In this document: positions 22,601-33,544 of the stretch, piece after piece
Position numbering within the stretch: position 1 is the first letter of the stretch
Layout of the letters: each line of letters opens with the position of its first letter
DNA from: Vitis vinifera
Taxonomy: Eukaryota > Streptophyta > Magnoliopsida > Vitales > Vitaceae
Direction of reading: 5' to 3'
Assembly: GCF_030704535.1 (NCBI RefSeq)
Contig: NC_081810.1
Coordinates: 6,830,501 to 6,894,500, forward strand
DNA: 64,000 nucleotides
Translations under genes and position numbers: made by a program
The notes under the pieces: model-generated
Databases searched by the model: none
Told to the model about the DNA's origin: nothing
What the model saw: only the letters and a program-made list of their open reading frames with translations

Positions 22601-24015
22601 TCTGAAGGACAGAAGACAAAAGATCACCATCAAATAGCAAATGCAAAGATACAAAAGTGAATCTTTTTATTTCTTTTCCCTTTTTTGGGGGGTAATTATA
22701 GGTGTATAAATAGAATTTTATTAAATAGTGGCTGACTGTTTATTTTGATAGGAAAACAGTTCCAAAAGTAGAACATAGAAAAAAAGCATGCTCAAATATT
22801 CCAAATTAATCAAATCAAAGAGAAAATAATTCAATTTCCTCGGATAGTTATAGAAGAAATCCAATCATAATTTCCAATTATAGACGGTTCAAAATTTAGA
22901 GTGGCTTGTTTCTATTCAAAATGTTTTTAGTTGAAGTGTATTTTAAAGATCACCTATCAAGATTTTCTTTAGAAAACATTACAAGTGAATTTTCAACATT
23001 ACAAGTAATTTTAAAAAACCCTTTTTTTTTTTTTTTTTTCAAAAACACTTTTTAGGCTAAAAGCCCTTCTAAAATCATGGTCAAATGGAATCTAAGTATT
23101 AGTACCATTTTATGGCAACAATAGCCCTTCTTCTTTTTTTTTTTTTTTTCCTTTTTACAGAAACTAAAATTGTAATTTAAAGTCTCTGAATTATTGCACC
23201 ATCCTTTCAATAAAAAGTAAGTTGCAACAATGGAATCCATGAGAAACAGGGAAACAAAAAAAAAGGGAAAAACTCTGCAGAAATCAAAAGGAAAATATAC
23301 AGGTTCTCAAGTAAAAAGCAGTTTTAAAACTATGGAATATCTTCAGCTCAACTTTGGTTGCTAAGATAATGAACCAAAGGAAAATAAACTGAAATTGTGA
23401 ATTCAACTATTTACTAAAATCTTAACACCACAAAGCCTAATTCAACTATTCGGTTCAATCAGCTTCTCATCTTCTATTTTTCTGGTTCATAATTCTATTT
23501 CCTTTACATTTCCTCCATTTCTCTCAGCAACCAAACGGAAATTAAAACCAAACCATTAGAAAATCTATTCTACATTCATAAGGGAAAATGATGAAAAAAA
23601 AGGGTAAACGCAACACTACACGGAGGGAATTCAAATTTCAACTATAACCTCCAGTCAAATGAGCACAAGTCAACTGCTCGGCCAACTTCTCACTTCTATT
23701 TTTCAGAAACCAAAAACTAAATTAATTTTTTTTTAAAAAAAAACAAGGATTAGAAATTCTATTTCCTTTTCATTTCCACCATTTCTCAGCAACCTAACAG
23801 ACTTTAAAAAAAAAAAAAAAAAACCGAGAAACCAATCCTCAACTAAGCAGTAACACAACACCGGTACCAAATCTCGACAATCGAAACAAGAGAATTATAT
23901 ATACATACACAAGTAAATTTGAACACTACATATAGGAGAAAAATTACTTGAGCGAAAACGCCTTAGCTCCGATGCTCAGATTGAGAAGCTCAAAGCTGCC
24001 CGAATCATGCTAAGA
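22601..24015 (-). other. 5' UTR of the phosphorylase gene with a probable leader intron
   Basis: On the minus strand a donor, CAA|GTAATT, at 23947-23942 and an acceptor, CTTCAG, ending at 22602 would remove a 1.3-kb leader intron, leaving a short exon before the ATG at 22567. The intron is AT-rich and contains T- and A-runs and no coding frame. This is inferred from splice consensus only. Confidence 0.45.
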
Positions 24016-24044
24016 AAATTCAAAATCGTAAAAATCTCCGGAGT

Positions 24045-24053
24045 CTTTATACA
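24045..24053 (-). promoter_or_regulatory. Probable TATA box of the phosphorylase gene
   Basis: The minus strand reads TGTATAAAG here, followed by CTCCGGAG and a plausible transcription start about 30 bases on. It lies just upstream of the inferred leader exon. Confidence 0.4.
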
Positions 24054-24452
24054 CAGAGAGACAGCGCTTTGAATGGAGCAAGTTGCGGAAAAAACAAAAA
24101 AAAAATGGAAATAAAAATCTCAGAGGCAGAAGGAAACAGCGAGAGAGAAGATATTTGTAGAGGAAAAGGGAATATGCGGAGCGCTAGGGCAATGAGTAAA
24201 AAGGTGGAGAAAAAAAATGGATTTGGCGTGTCTGGAGGAAAATATCGGAGAATGAAGAAGAAGAAGACGGAAGAGTAGTAATCAGACAGCATGGGAGAGG
24301 AAGAGAGAGTATGGCGCTTTTTGGTATTCGGAAGCCATGCTTTGATATTTCTGAGGCGGACGACACGTGCACGTATTCAATTAAAAGCTCAAGGCACGAG
24401 AGTGAGAGAGCACCTCAGTCTACGGATCACGGACATAGGATCGCGATGAGGT

Positions 24453-24668
24453 TAAGTGGATCTCACTCCAGTGAAATGCAGCCGTCCATTGCCGTAAATC
24501 TAGAAACTCTTTTTGCCTCTATATTATTTTAATCTAAGTGGATCTCACTGGATAGAAACTCTTTTTGCCTCTATATTATTTTAATCTAAGTGGATCTCAC
24601 TCCAGTGAAATGCAGCCGTCCATTGCCGTAAATCTAGAAACTCTTTTTGTTTCTATATTATTTTAATC
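24453..24668. repeat. Three-unit tandem repeat upstream of the phosphorylase promoter
   Basis: Unit 1 (24453-24534) and unit 3 (24587-24668) are nearly identical: TAAGTGGATCTCACTCCAGTG... through GCCTCTATATTATTTTAATC, about 82 bases. Unit 2 (24535-24586) is the same unit with about 30 bases missing from its middle. The array lies 400-600 bases upstream of the inferred phosphorylase start. Confidence 0.85.
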
Positions 24669-25772
24669 AAAATATCAAGAACAGTATAGTTAGTTCTACT
24701 TCTATTTTTAATCTATCCTGAATGGATTGGATCCTGTGAACCTGTTTGGATGCTCTTGTTAAAACTGTTTATTAGTTTCAAAAATATATTTAATAAATTC
24801 TCAAAGCAGTTTTTCAAGTTTTTTTAAATAAGTTAATTTTTAAAATAAATATGAAGTGTTTTTTAGTTTTTAAAAATTGTTTTGAGGAATGATTAAAAAG
24901 GAATTTCATATTTGAATTATCAAATGGAATTTTATTTTTGAAAATTTAAAATCACTCAGACTATAAATATGAAAAAGATACTGTCAATGAGCTGACTCCA
25001 CGTGTGCAACTCAGTCCAATCATTCCTTAGTCTCATCTTATGTATCTTTATACCGTATATTTATACAACAATATAGATTTTATCTGATCTAATAATCTAG
25101 ATTTTATCATATACCCAGATTTTATTAATGCCATATGAAGATGAGATGTGACAAGCCATGGCAACCACATTGGTTCCATGTGGTTTTACATCTATGATGC
25201 ACCACTAAATAAAGGTTGATGTATGCTTGTAGAATTGGAATGGTGTCAGCTGCAACCGGTTTTTAGTAAGGGTTGTCATGTGCTGAATGCCTAACATAAT
25301 TTCATTAAGCCCAATAATTGAAGCTGTTTCTGTTTCCTTGTTTCATCAAGATGTAGCATCCAAATGATTGGTTCTCCTTCTCCCTTTTCCATCATTTTCT
25401 CAGCAACCAAACATAGCAGGGAAAGAGTTAGGCATCTTCATTGTGAGTCTGTGACTTGTGATGATAGTGTTGTTTCTTCCAAAAAATCCCAGACCCTACT
25501 TCCTGCTCTTAACACTTCTACATAAAAGTGGAAGAACATCCAGGATGATCAAGAATTCAATCACTTTCTCTTCTCTCTCCAACTTTAGATCTCAATCTCA
25601 TGCTTATTTGAACTTGAATTCAGGCTCCTGAGATGAGTTAAACTACAAGAAGAAAATGCAGGAATCTGATCTGGAGAACAGACCGTGGTTGTGATTGAAG
25701 CACCCAAAAATTATGTATAAATTTGAGATTTATACATTAATACGGATATGGACAAATGCCATAATCAAACAC
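24669..25772. other. Intergenic region
   Basis: This separates the phosphorylase promoter from the 3' end of the kinase gene. It is AT-rich at 24700-25150 and more mixed after that; 25380-25770 probably includes the kinase 3' UTR. I found no coding frame, RNA gene or clear mobile element. Confidence 0.5.
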
Positions 25773-28203
25773 TCATGCAGAAACAAATTTGTAGTTGTCA
25801 CAATCTTCTAGGCCGAAAGCATGGTGGCGATTCTTTCTCGCGTCTTTATTGAGAAAATTATCAGAACGGTGAGAGCTAGGACAAGGAGAATAAGAGAAAG
25901 CTTTCTCTCTGAAATCCTTTCGGATTCCCCACAAAACTTCAGCACATTTCCTCATGGAGGGTCTTGATTGTCTGAGAGGAGCAAGGCATTGGCGAGCGAG
26001 TTTCAGGACTCTCTCAACTGCCTGGTTTGATGCTGGATTCCTTCGCAGTTTTGGATCCATAGCAAGTACTGCATCCCCTTCTTTCAGTCTCTCCATTGCC
26101 TGCATAGAAAAAAGAAATTATGTTAATAATCAAAGAACTATTGTTTTCGAATATCTCCTTGTGTATAGAGGCAGATGAAGAGGGTAACTGGTTATGTGCC
26201 TAGTATGCAACAGTAGAACAATGCTTGATGCTGGTACTCTTGAATGTACTCGACCTTAATTATTTACAAAGAATCAAGATTTTTGGTTGCAGGAGAGGGA
26301 AATTTGAGTGAGTTACTATTCTTCTTGTTTGGCCCTTTTGGGAGTCTTGGAATACTTACCCATCTTGTGGTCACTCTCTCACTGAGCGGTCTCTTTGATT
26401 CAATGGGGTGTCTTCCTGTCACCATTTCTACAAGCAACACCCCAAAGGAGTAAACATCGCTCTTCTCAGTAAGTTGATATGTCCTGAGGTATTCCGGGTC
26501 CAAATAGCCTGCTGTTCCTTTGATCTGAGTTGAAATGTGAGTGGCACCTGGATCCTCTGCTGCCAACCGTGCAAACCCGAAGTCTGCTACTTTGGCACGT
26601 AGTTTCTCTGTGATAAGGATGTTTGATGCTTTGATGTCTCTATGGATTATGGGAGTATCTGTTATTACAATCAGCTAAATTCAGTATACTCCGAATGATC
26701 TATTATCTGAAATGGGCTCAGAAAGAATCATGCTATGGACTACGGAAATTATTAGGAGAAATGACTTTAAATTGAATTGCGAATAGAGGTGAACACCTGT
26801 GTACATGTGTAGATATGCAACTGCATGAGCTACATCAATTGCAATGTCCAGACGCTCTGCAATTTCAAGCCCTTGAGTACCTGGTTCACATATCATCAAT
26901 CTTATTAAGCTGACTTGCACCATCTGCTGAACTTTAGAGACTGTTCTAGGGATCATCTACTACAAGAACCAAGAAAAAGCTTCTGAAATGGAGTTCTTTA
27001 AACTAGCCAAACCATCCAGAGGACTGGGTCCTGATGCTGGACTAAATCTCAATGACAAACTCTGAGATCTGTCTATTGTGAAAATTGACGATCTGGGTGC
27101 TTTTTCATGTGCTTATTCCTAGTTTATTACATAGTTTCTACTCTTAATTACTTTCATTTTTTGGATTTCAGTGTATTAACTGTCAACTGACTTACCATCC
27201 AGATGTTCCCTTAGTGTTCCATTGCCAATATATTCAATTATGATAATCCTTTCATCTTTATGCTCCAGATATCCCAATAACTTCACCAAATTCAGATGCT
27301 CGATCCTCGACAATGTAAGGATTTCATTCTTGAACTCTTGTGATAAGCGCTTGTCATACATGTTCTGCCACAACATTAGAAACTGTCATGCACACCAATT
27401 TAAATCGTTCTGCATCTATATTTCTAATACCACTTTTGCTTACTTCTGTACCCCATTGAAGTGTAAAATCATAGGCTTAACAGTATGTAACTTCTGCAGA
27501 CTTTTGATACAAAATTGTTTACCTTCTTTGCACGCTTTATAGCAACGAGGGATCCATTCCCGAGCCTCCCTTTATACACCGTTCCAAACCCGCCTTCTCC
27601 AATTTTATTTGCCTGGGAGAAATTTTGGGTTGCTTTGTTGATCTCTTCAATGGAGAAATTCTCTGTAACCAGCTGCCCACTTGCAGCATTGGAAGAGCCA
27701 TAGGAGTCAGAGTACTTGAACCTTGATGATCTCTTATTGTTACTGCCTGTAGAAATATCCATAAATCCAGGAATTCAAAGACAAATTTCATTAGTGCATA
27801 CACATATGCATATGTTGCAAAGAGAAATTTCCTGAAATCTAAAGAAAAATCAAAATGAATATCCTTAGATAAGTTAGATTCTATAGATGCTATGACTTCT
27901 GTACAGAATGATGTTAAGATCTTGGGAGGCCCCATGAATCAGCACCCTATATTTTTCAACTAATCAGTTTGGATTCGTGAACTTACAGGAAATCCCAGGA
28001 GGTTGGCCATAGTTTCTGCTGCCATCAGGTGTGGCAGGAGCTCCCTTAGAGGCGGTCTTCGTTGGGCGGGTGAGAAAAGCCAAGGTTGAGAAAACTCCTG
28101 CCAATTTCTTGGCTGCAGCTTTGATATAGTTCAAGGCAGACTGATTCTTCTGATGGTACTTATGTGGCGTTGATGGTCGCTCCATCTCGGAGATGTGCTT
28201 CAT
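25773..28203 (-). CDS. CRCK3: Calmodulin-binding receptor-like cytoplasmic kinase (CRCK3-like)
   Basis: A serine/threonine kinase of the receptor-like cytoplasmic class, expected to act in signalling at the cytoplasmic face of the membrane. Six exons join in frame: 28203-27987, 27746-27523, 27364-27196, 26880-26797, 26658-26360, 26099-25773 (1320 nt, 439 aa). Kinase motifs: glycine loop [11 protein letters not shown] (122-132), catalytic Lys143 in [16 protein letters not shown] (Asp239), DFG (257-259), [10 protein letters not shown] activation segment, and [17 protein letters not shown]. It is an RD kinase with all catalytic residues. The N-terminus is basic with no extracellular domain or clear membrane span. 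The C-terminal tail is rich in Ser, His and Asn. The kinase-family call is firm. Calmodulin binding and CRCK3 identity rest on resemblance ([18 protein letters not shown]...) and were not tested. The ATG at 28203 is chosen as the most upstream in the frame. Confidence 0.87.
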
Positions 28204-29428
28204 GTTTCCTTTGGTTTGGCCGGCTGAGATGTGGACTTGGTGTCTTCTTCATTTGCAGGGGCTTGTGGCCCTTTTGGTGGCCAGGCTTGATGCATACTTG
28301 AATGAAGTTCAACGCTATATCGTGTTTGTTGTTTCTAACTGTATTGTTTATTGATGGAGTGAGAAGGAGACCAATTCAATAACCTGATGGAATGAGAGGC
28401 AATTCCTTTGAGGATGATTACGATTTAAATAACCCAGTCAACGACCAAGGAAACATTTTGTATTATTATCTCCAGAAACTTCGGGCCTTGACCAGTTACG
28501 CTGTGCAAATCCACCAGAACTCGGTTGCCGGCCATCACTAATTCTTCTTAAGTCATTACTATTATTATTATTATTATAATAGTTATTTAACTTATTTTGT
28601 TCCTTTCTTCTTTGAGTTATTTGGAAAGATGATGCACCTTGAAAAATTCAACGGATCACTCGAGCACCTTGAAAAAAAATACAGGAGTGAGTTTTTTTTT
28701 TTTTCTCTCTCAGAGAGAGCATTTTCTAGGACTGTTCTGTAAGTTTTATGGTGCAAGGAGAGGATCCAAAGCCGAAACTGGAGACCAATTTAGAAAATGA
28801 CCAGAACTGCAGTTCTACCAGATTAAATCGATACAGTTCTGTGATAAAAGAAGAGCAATTTTTCCATGATGAGAGAGGGGGTGGTTGTCATGTACCACTG
28901 CCAAGCATCTTCATAAGAATAGAGCTGGTTCCAGGATAAGAAGCAGAACTTAACAAGATCTTGCATGTTGGGTTTGAGTCAAAAACTGTGAAGCACCAAA
29001 ACACATGAACACTTTTGTGCTTTCCAGAAAGGGAGGAAAAAAGAAGGGCAATCCTTATTGTATTGGGGATGGAAGCTCTAAATACCCAAAATTAGTTTCA
29101 GCTCTTCAACCAGACTGCATTAATCAGAACGGTTGAGTGCCTATAATCCATCATCAACTGGCGGTATGTAGCACACAACCTTGGAATCTTGTTCAGGGAA
29201 CTGTTGCACAAAAGAATAACACGGTTCATTAGGAAGTGAAAGGCTGCATCTGATTGCTTGAGTGAAATACGAGAATGAGAGAGAGAGAGAGAGAGAGAGA
29301 GAGGCCAGTTCCCATATGACGCAAGCCACATTAATGATCATGTACAGTTAATTATGTAATTCTGCACAAACTATGATCATATGTATTTGCAGCATATTAT
29401 TACATTATAACCCTCGATCCAAATAGAC
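28204..29428. other. Intergenic region between kinase and transporter genes
   Basis: This holds the kinase promoter and 5' UTR and the 3' flank of the transporter gene. Features seen are an ATT microsatellite-like run near 28560 and a (GA)n run at 29277-29303. The short frames at 28748-28939 and 29098-29341 look accidental. Confidence 0.5.
29277..29303. repeat. (GA)n microsatellite
   Basis: About thirteen uninterrupted GA units lie in the intergenic region downstream of the transporter gene. It should be length-polymorphic between individuals. Confidence 0.9.
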
Positions 29429-29739
29429 AGCTATTAACATAAAAAAAAAAAAGGGGGAGTAGATGATACTAACCAGTTCGATCAAAATTGATTCTTTCTC
29501 CAGTAGAAAAGATGTCAAAGAAAAGAGCAGAAAGAATATACAGGAATGATGTGAGTAACAGAAATCCTTGGAAAGAACCCACAATAGAAAGCTATTAACA
29601 TAAAAAAAGGGAGTAGATGATACTAACCAATTCAATCAAAATTGACTCTTTCTCCAGTAGCAAAGATGTCAAAGAAAAGAGCAGAAAGAATATACAGGAA
29701 TGATGTGAGTAACAGAAATCCTTGGAAAGAACCCACAAG
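29429..29739. repeat. Tandem duplication covering the 3' end of the transporter gene
   Basis: A unit of about 150-160 bases starting AGCTATTAACATAAAAAA occurs at 29429-29589 and 29590-29739 (period 161). It includes the terminal coding part of the last exon. The upstream (29590) copy is the one in frame with the gene; the outer copy is a non-contiguous duplicate of the terminal codons. The two differ at only a few bases. Confidence 0.9.
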
Positions 29740-32700
29740 TTCAACAAAGAAACCAGCTCCAATTGTTCCTACAATGGCAGCAAATGTTCCAGCCGTATTT
29801 GACAATCCTGTCAGCACGAATACAAATTTAGCAACTTGGAAATTACTAGTCATTGTCTGATGGTTTCAGTAGGGTTCTGGAAATAAGAACAGCCATCATA
29901 TACTAAGGATATATAAGATTGTTTAGCAGGAAACTATTAAAATAATGCAGAGCACAAAAAGCAAGGCTTGTAGGAACTACTTCCAGAGTGCAAAATAAGG
30001 AGGTCGAATTCACTGAAAGACTAGATAATGCCAAATACGTTATCATACTTGACACACAGAAAGGTTTTTCCTTTTTTCATTTTTTAATCAAATAACTGGG
30101 CTGCCATAATGTAGCTCTAGAAGTAAGGCAATCAGGAGAAATGATATTTAAATTAATGACTCAAATTAAATACAGTAGATTTATGATGAAATAGATAATA
30201 AAGGTACCATGTAGAACACCAGAATACTGTGGTGCAATCTCCTGGAAACACAAAAGAATAAGAAAAATGTTAGAAGAAAGTGAAAAATCTCTACTAGGTT
30301 CTGATTTAACTCAGGGTTTTGTGGGTATGCCAACCTGAAGGTTCACAAGAAAACCAGAGTGACTGAATGATTTAAGCCCAACGGCTAGAGTAAGCCAAGC
30401 AGATGCAATTAATGGGCTTTTTGCTGCAGTTAGACCAATAAGAGCAATTCCAGGACCAACAAATCCAATTGACTGCAGAGAAGCAGCAGATTTATTGCTT
30501 AATAAATAGACTCAATTAGCAGTAAGGAATCCAGGATTAGAACAAGGGTAGTAAAAAGATGGAAAAAGGTTGAGCATGAAGAGGTATATAATTAAGTTTT
30601 AGTGACTTAGTTCCCAGGTTATTTCAAAAATTGAAAAAAAAAAAAAAGAAAAATTAAAAAGGAAGAAATATAAAAGAAGAAAGTAAAAAGCTGGAAAAGG
30701 GTTGAGCACGAAGAGGTATATAATTAAGTTTTAGTGACTTAGTTCCCAGGTTATTTCAAAAATTGAAAAAAAAAATTAAAATGGAAGAAATACAAAAGAA
30801 GAAAATTCAAATGACATGTTACACAACATTACCAAGCAAGCAAGACACTGATATTACACTGTCAACCAAGACTGCCCAATCGATTTTATACAAAACAAAA
30901 AAGGATATGCAGGAAGCTTTTCTTTAATAAGAGACTTTAGTTTGATAAAAGTAGTGATACGGATATCAGCATAATTTTTAGAACTCACAAAATAAACATA
31001 AGGTAATCTCAAAAGACCAATCAACCTTAACACCATTCCTTCTTTTAGTATGCTTTATTTGTTTGCCCAGAATTACAGGACGTGTAATGTGTGTATGATC
31101 TACATGTTAATGTTTTTCAATGGTCCCATTAATTTGTCAAAACTAGTAGATGGGATTTATCCATGGGTTTTTCTTTGTCCAAAAAACAGAAGAAAATCAT
31201 GTGGAAGATGCCACATGTATAAAGTGGGTTTTCCAACTCCAGATTAAAACTGACAATATACACAAAAGGCAAACCTGCATGATTTTGCGAGTCATAGTGA
31301 CACTTAAGCCCCTCTGTATCAAAATATCTGACCAAGCACCACCAAAGTATCCTACAATTGCCATCATACTCCATGGAACAGCACTGAACCAGGCTGCTTG
31401 TGTGAGGTCAACACGATGTATCTGCAGCAGAAAAGCAGCATTTATGATTTCTTATAAAAAGATTAAGCTCATGTAGACAGTAATAGTACAACAAAAATGT
31501 GTGTTTCATGGCAAAGTAATTGGGCCTTACCGTGTTAAAGTAAATGGGCATCCATGAAAGAATAACAAAGAATCCCTGAGCAAAAAATTAAAAGATGAGT
31601 TAACATAGATACATGTAATTTATGAAACAATTTTTTTTGCCCAATTAATTTAATACTTTATTATTAATTAAGGTAATTTCAGCTTTCTACTGCCCTTGAT
31701 CATGCTAAAGGAATGGAGCATTCAAACTGTCGTATTTATTAATTCAGATTACTATTAACGCAATTCTAGAATAAACTAGAGGGAGATAAGTATGCAATAC
31801 CCAGCTGTGCATGGCATTTGCAACAATTAGGGACCATGTTGGTGGTTTAGAAAGCAAGCGTCTGAAAGGAGGGATCACTTTGGTCCTCTTAGCTTGATTC
31901 TCCACCCTGAAGGACTTCCGTCCATTGTTGAGTATGTAATCCAACTCAGATTTTGATATTTGAGGGTTTTGATCAGGAGTACTAGACGTAGCAGATATCC
32001 ATACCAAAACCCACAGAAAACCAGACAATCCAAATATTACAAATGGTCCAAATATACCACCCTGTGACATGAGGATTGGAGCAAGCGTAAGCCCAATTGC
32101 ACTGCCAAGCTGAAATCCAGCCATTGCAATTCCAACAGCCCTGGATCGTTCTGTTTGAGGAAACCATCTAAAAGAAAAAGTTCAAAAAGTTTCTTCAACA
32201 TCTTTTAACACAAGAACAACACTGTGACCATGATATGATGTAAATCGCGGATCTATCATACATCAAACAACAATTTTCTACAACTTTGGTAATTGGTACC
32301 TTGCTACCATGTTGTTCATGCAAGGAAGAGCCACCCCTTCAGCAACTCCAAGCAAAGCCCGCATAGTGAGTAGAGCCCAAATTGAGGTTTCTGCAGCCCA
32401 TGGAGTGAGAAAGGTAGCTAGTGACCATAGAGCCACACCCCATGCCATGACTACCTTACCACCATAATAGTCCACTAGAGCCCCTCCAGCTATTGGCGAA
32501 ATCAAGTATCCCCATAGGAAAGATGACTGCCATTAGTCGCTATTAATGAATCAGAGATACAAAAAAGCCAATATTTTCATAGCATAAATAATTTCTAAAA
32601 TAGCAATTATTTTCATAAGCTTAACAAAGTGTGTATAATCAGAACACTTCACTAGCAGCCCGACTGATATGTGAATTGAACATTCAAGCAGAATAAATAA

Positions 32701-33544
32701 GCTATATCCACGCAGTAGCAAGAATTTTAAAGAAATCCATCATAGCAATGTCCTAGAAAGTTTGAATCATAGCCTAACCACGCTTGTATTCCAACACAAT
32801 GCTACTGGAGTTAGAGTTAAAGTCCCTTAATGTCAGAGAAATTATGAAACCAATCTCTAAACAACAAATCAAATCCCTTGTCAAGCAAATTTTCAATTGG
32901 AACAGAGTGCATTACAATATGTCATCCAAAGGAATTCAAAATTTGATAATTAATGTTTGGATAGCATTTTCAACTACTTTCCTTGCTTCTCTTTTTTCTT
33001 CCTTGAGCAAAAACCATAGAAAATTTTGCTTCTAAAATCACTGAAATGAACCTCCAAAATGCCGGCCAAACTGTTCCTATTCATAGAGAGAAAGAAACAC
33101 CTGAACAACGCCGCCAAACGATCGGCTCCATCCGTGCGAAAGCGACAAAGGCACGATCGCCACAGACATGACAACTCGATCGGCATTACAGAGAGCCAAA
33201 GCAAGAGCAAGCATCGCCACCACTTTGACCCTCTCGGAAGTGATGAACTCAACGAAACTCGGCGCCTGCAGTTCCTTTTCCTCCTGCAACTCACCGCCGG
33301 TAAAGGAATCACCGCCATCCGAAGAAACCCTAGCTCGCAGTCCGCGCTCAACAGAGTCATACCGAAGTCGAAGCCTCAGAGAAGTGGCAGAAGAAACGAT
33401 CCTGAAGCTATTTTGCTTGGTTGACTCGATCAAACGAAAAGGAAACAGAATTTTGGAAGAATCGTGGGTTGGAAATTTAGGGTTTTGAGAAGTTGGAAGG
33501 GAGGAGAAGTGAATGGACTTACCAAACATGAGCGGTGAGTTCAT
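29632..33544 (-). CDS. Plastid anion/phosphate transporter, PHT4 (ANTR) family
   Basis: A major-facilitator transporter; PHT4 members move inorganic phosphate (one also ascorbate) across plastid membranes. Eight exons join in frame: 33544-33101, 32526-32300, 32167-31801, 31575-31531, 31421-31275, 30472-30335, 30241-30208, 29807-29632 (1578 nt, 525 aa). The first about 90 residues are Ser/Arg-rich with few acids, as in a chloroplast transit peptide. They are followed by the family block NADRVVMSVAIVPLS, then GWSRSFGGVVQSSFLWGYL, WFPQTERSRAVGIAMAGFQLG and the C-terminal SNTAGTFAAIVGTIGAGFF, with about a dozen hydrophobic segments. Both halves of the MFS fold are present. The ATG at 33544 is used; ATG at 33529 is an alternative. 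Which PHT4 member this corresponds to cannot be decided by eye. The last exon lies in a tandem duplication. Confidence 0.88.
30551..30806. repeat. 132-base tandem duplication in a transporter intron
   Basis: The segment with TTGAGCATGAAGAGG (about 30570) recurs as TTGAGCACGAAGAGG (about 30702), and both run through TTAGTGACTTAGTTCCCAGG to an A-rich stretch. The copies are close to identical apart from A-run lengths. Confidence 0.85.
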
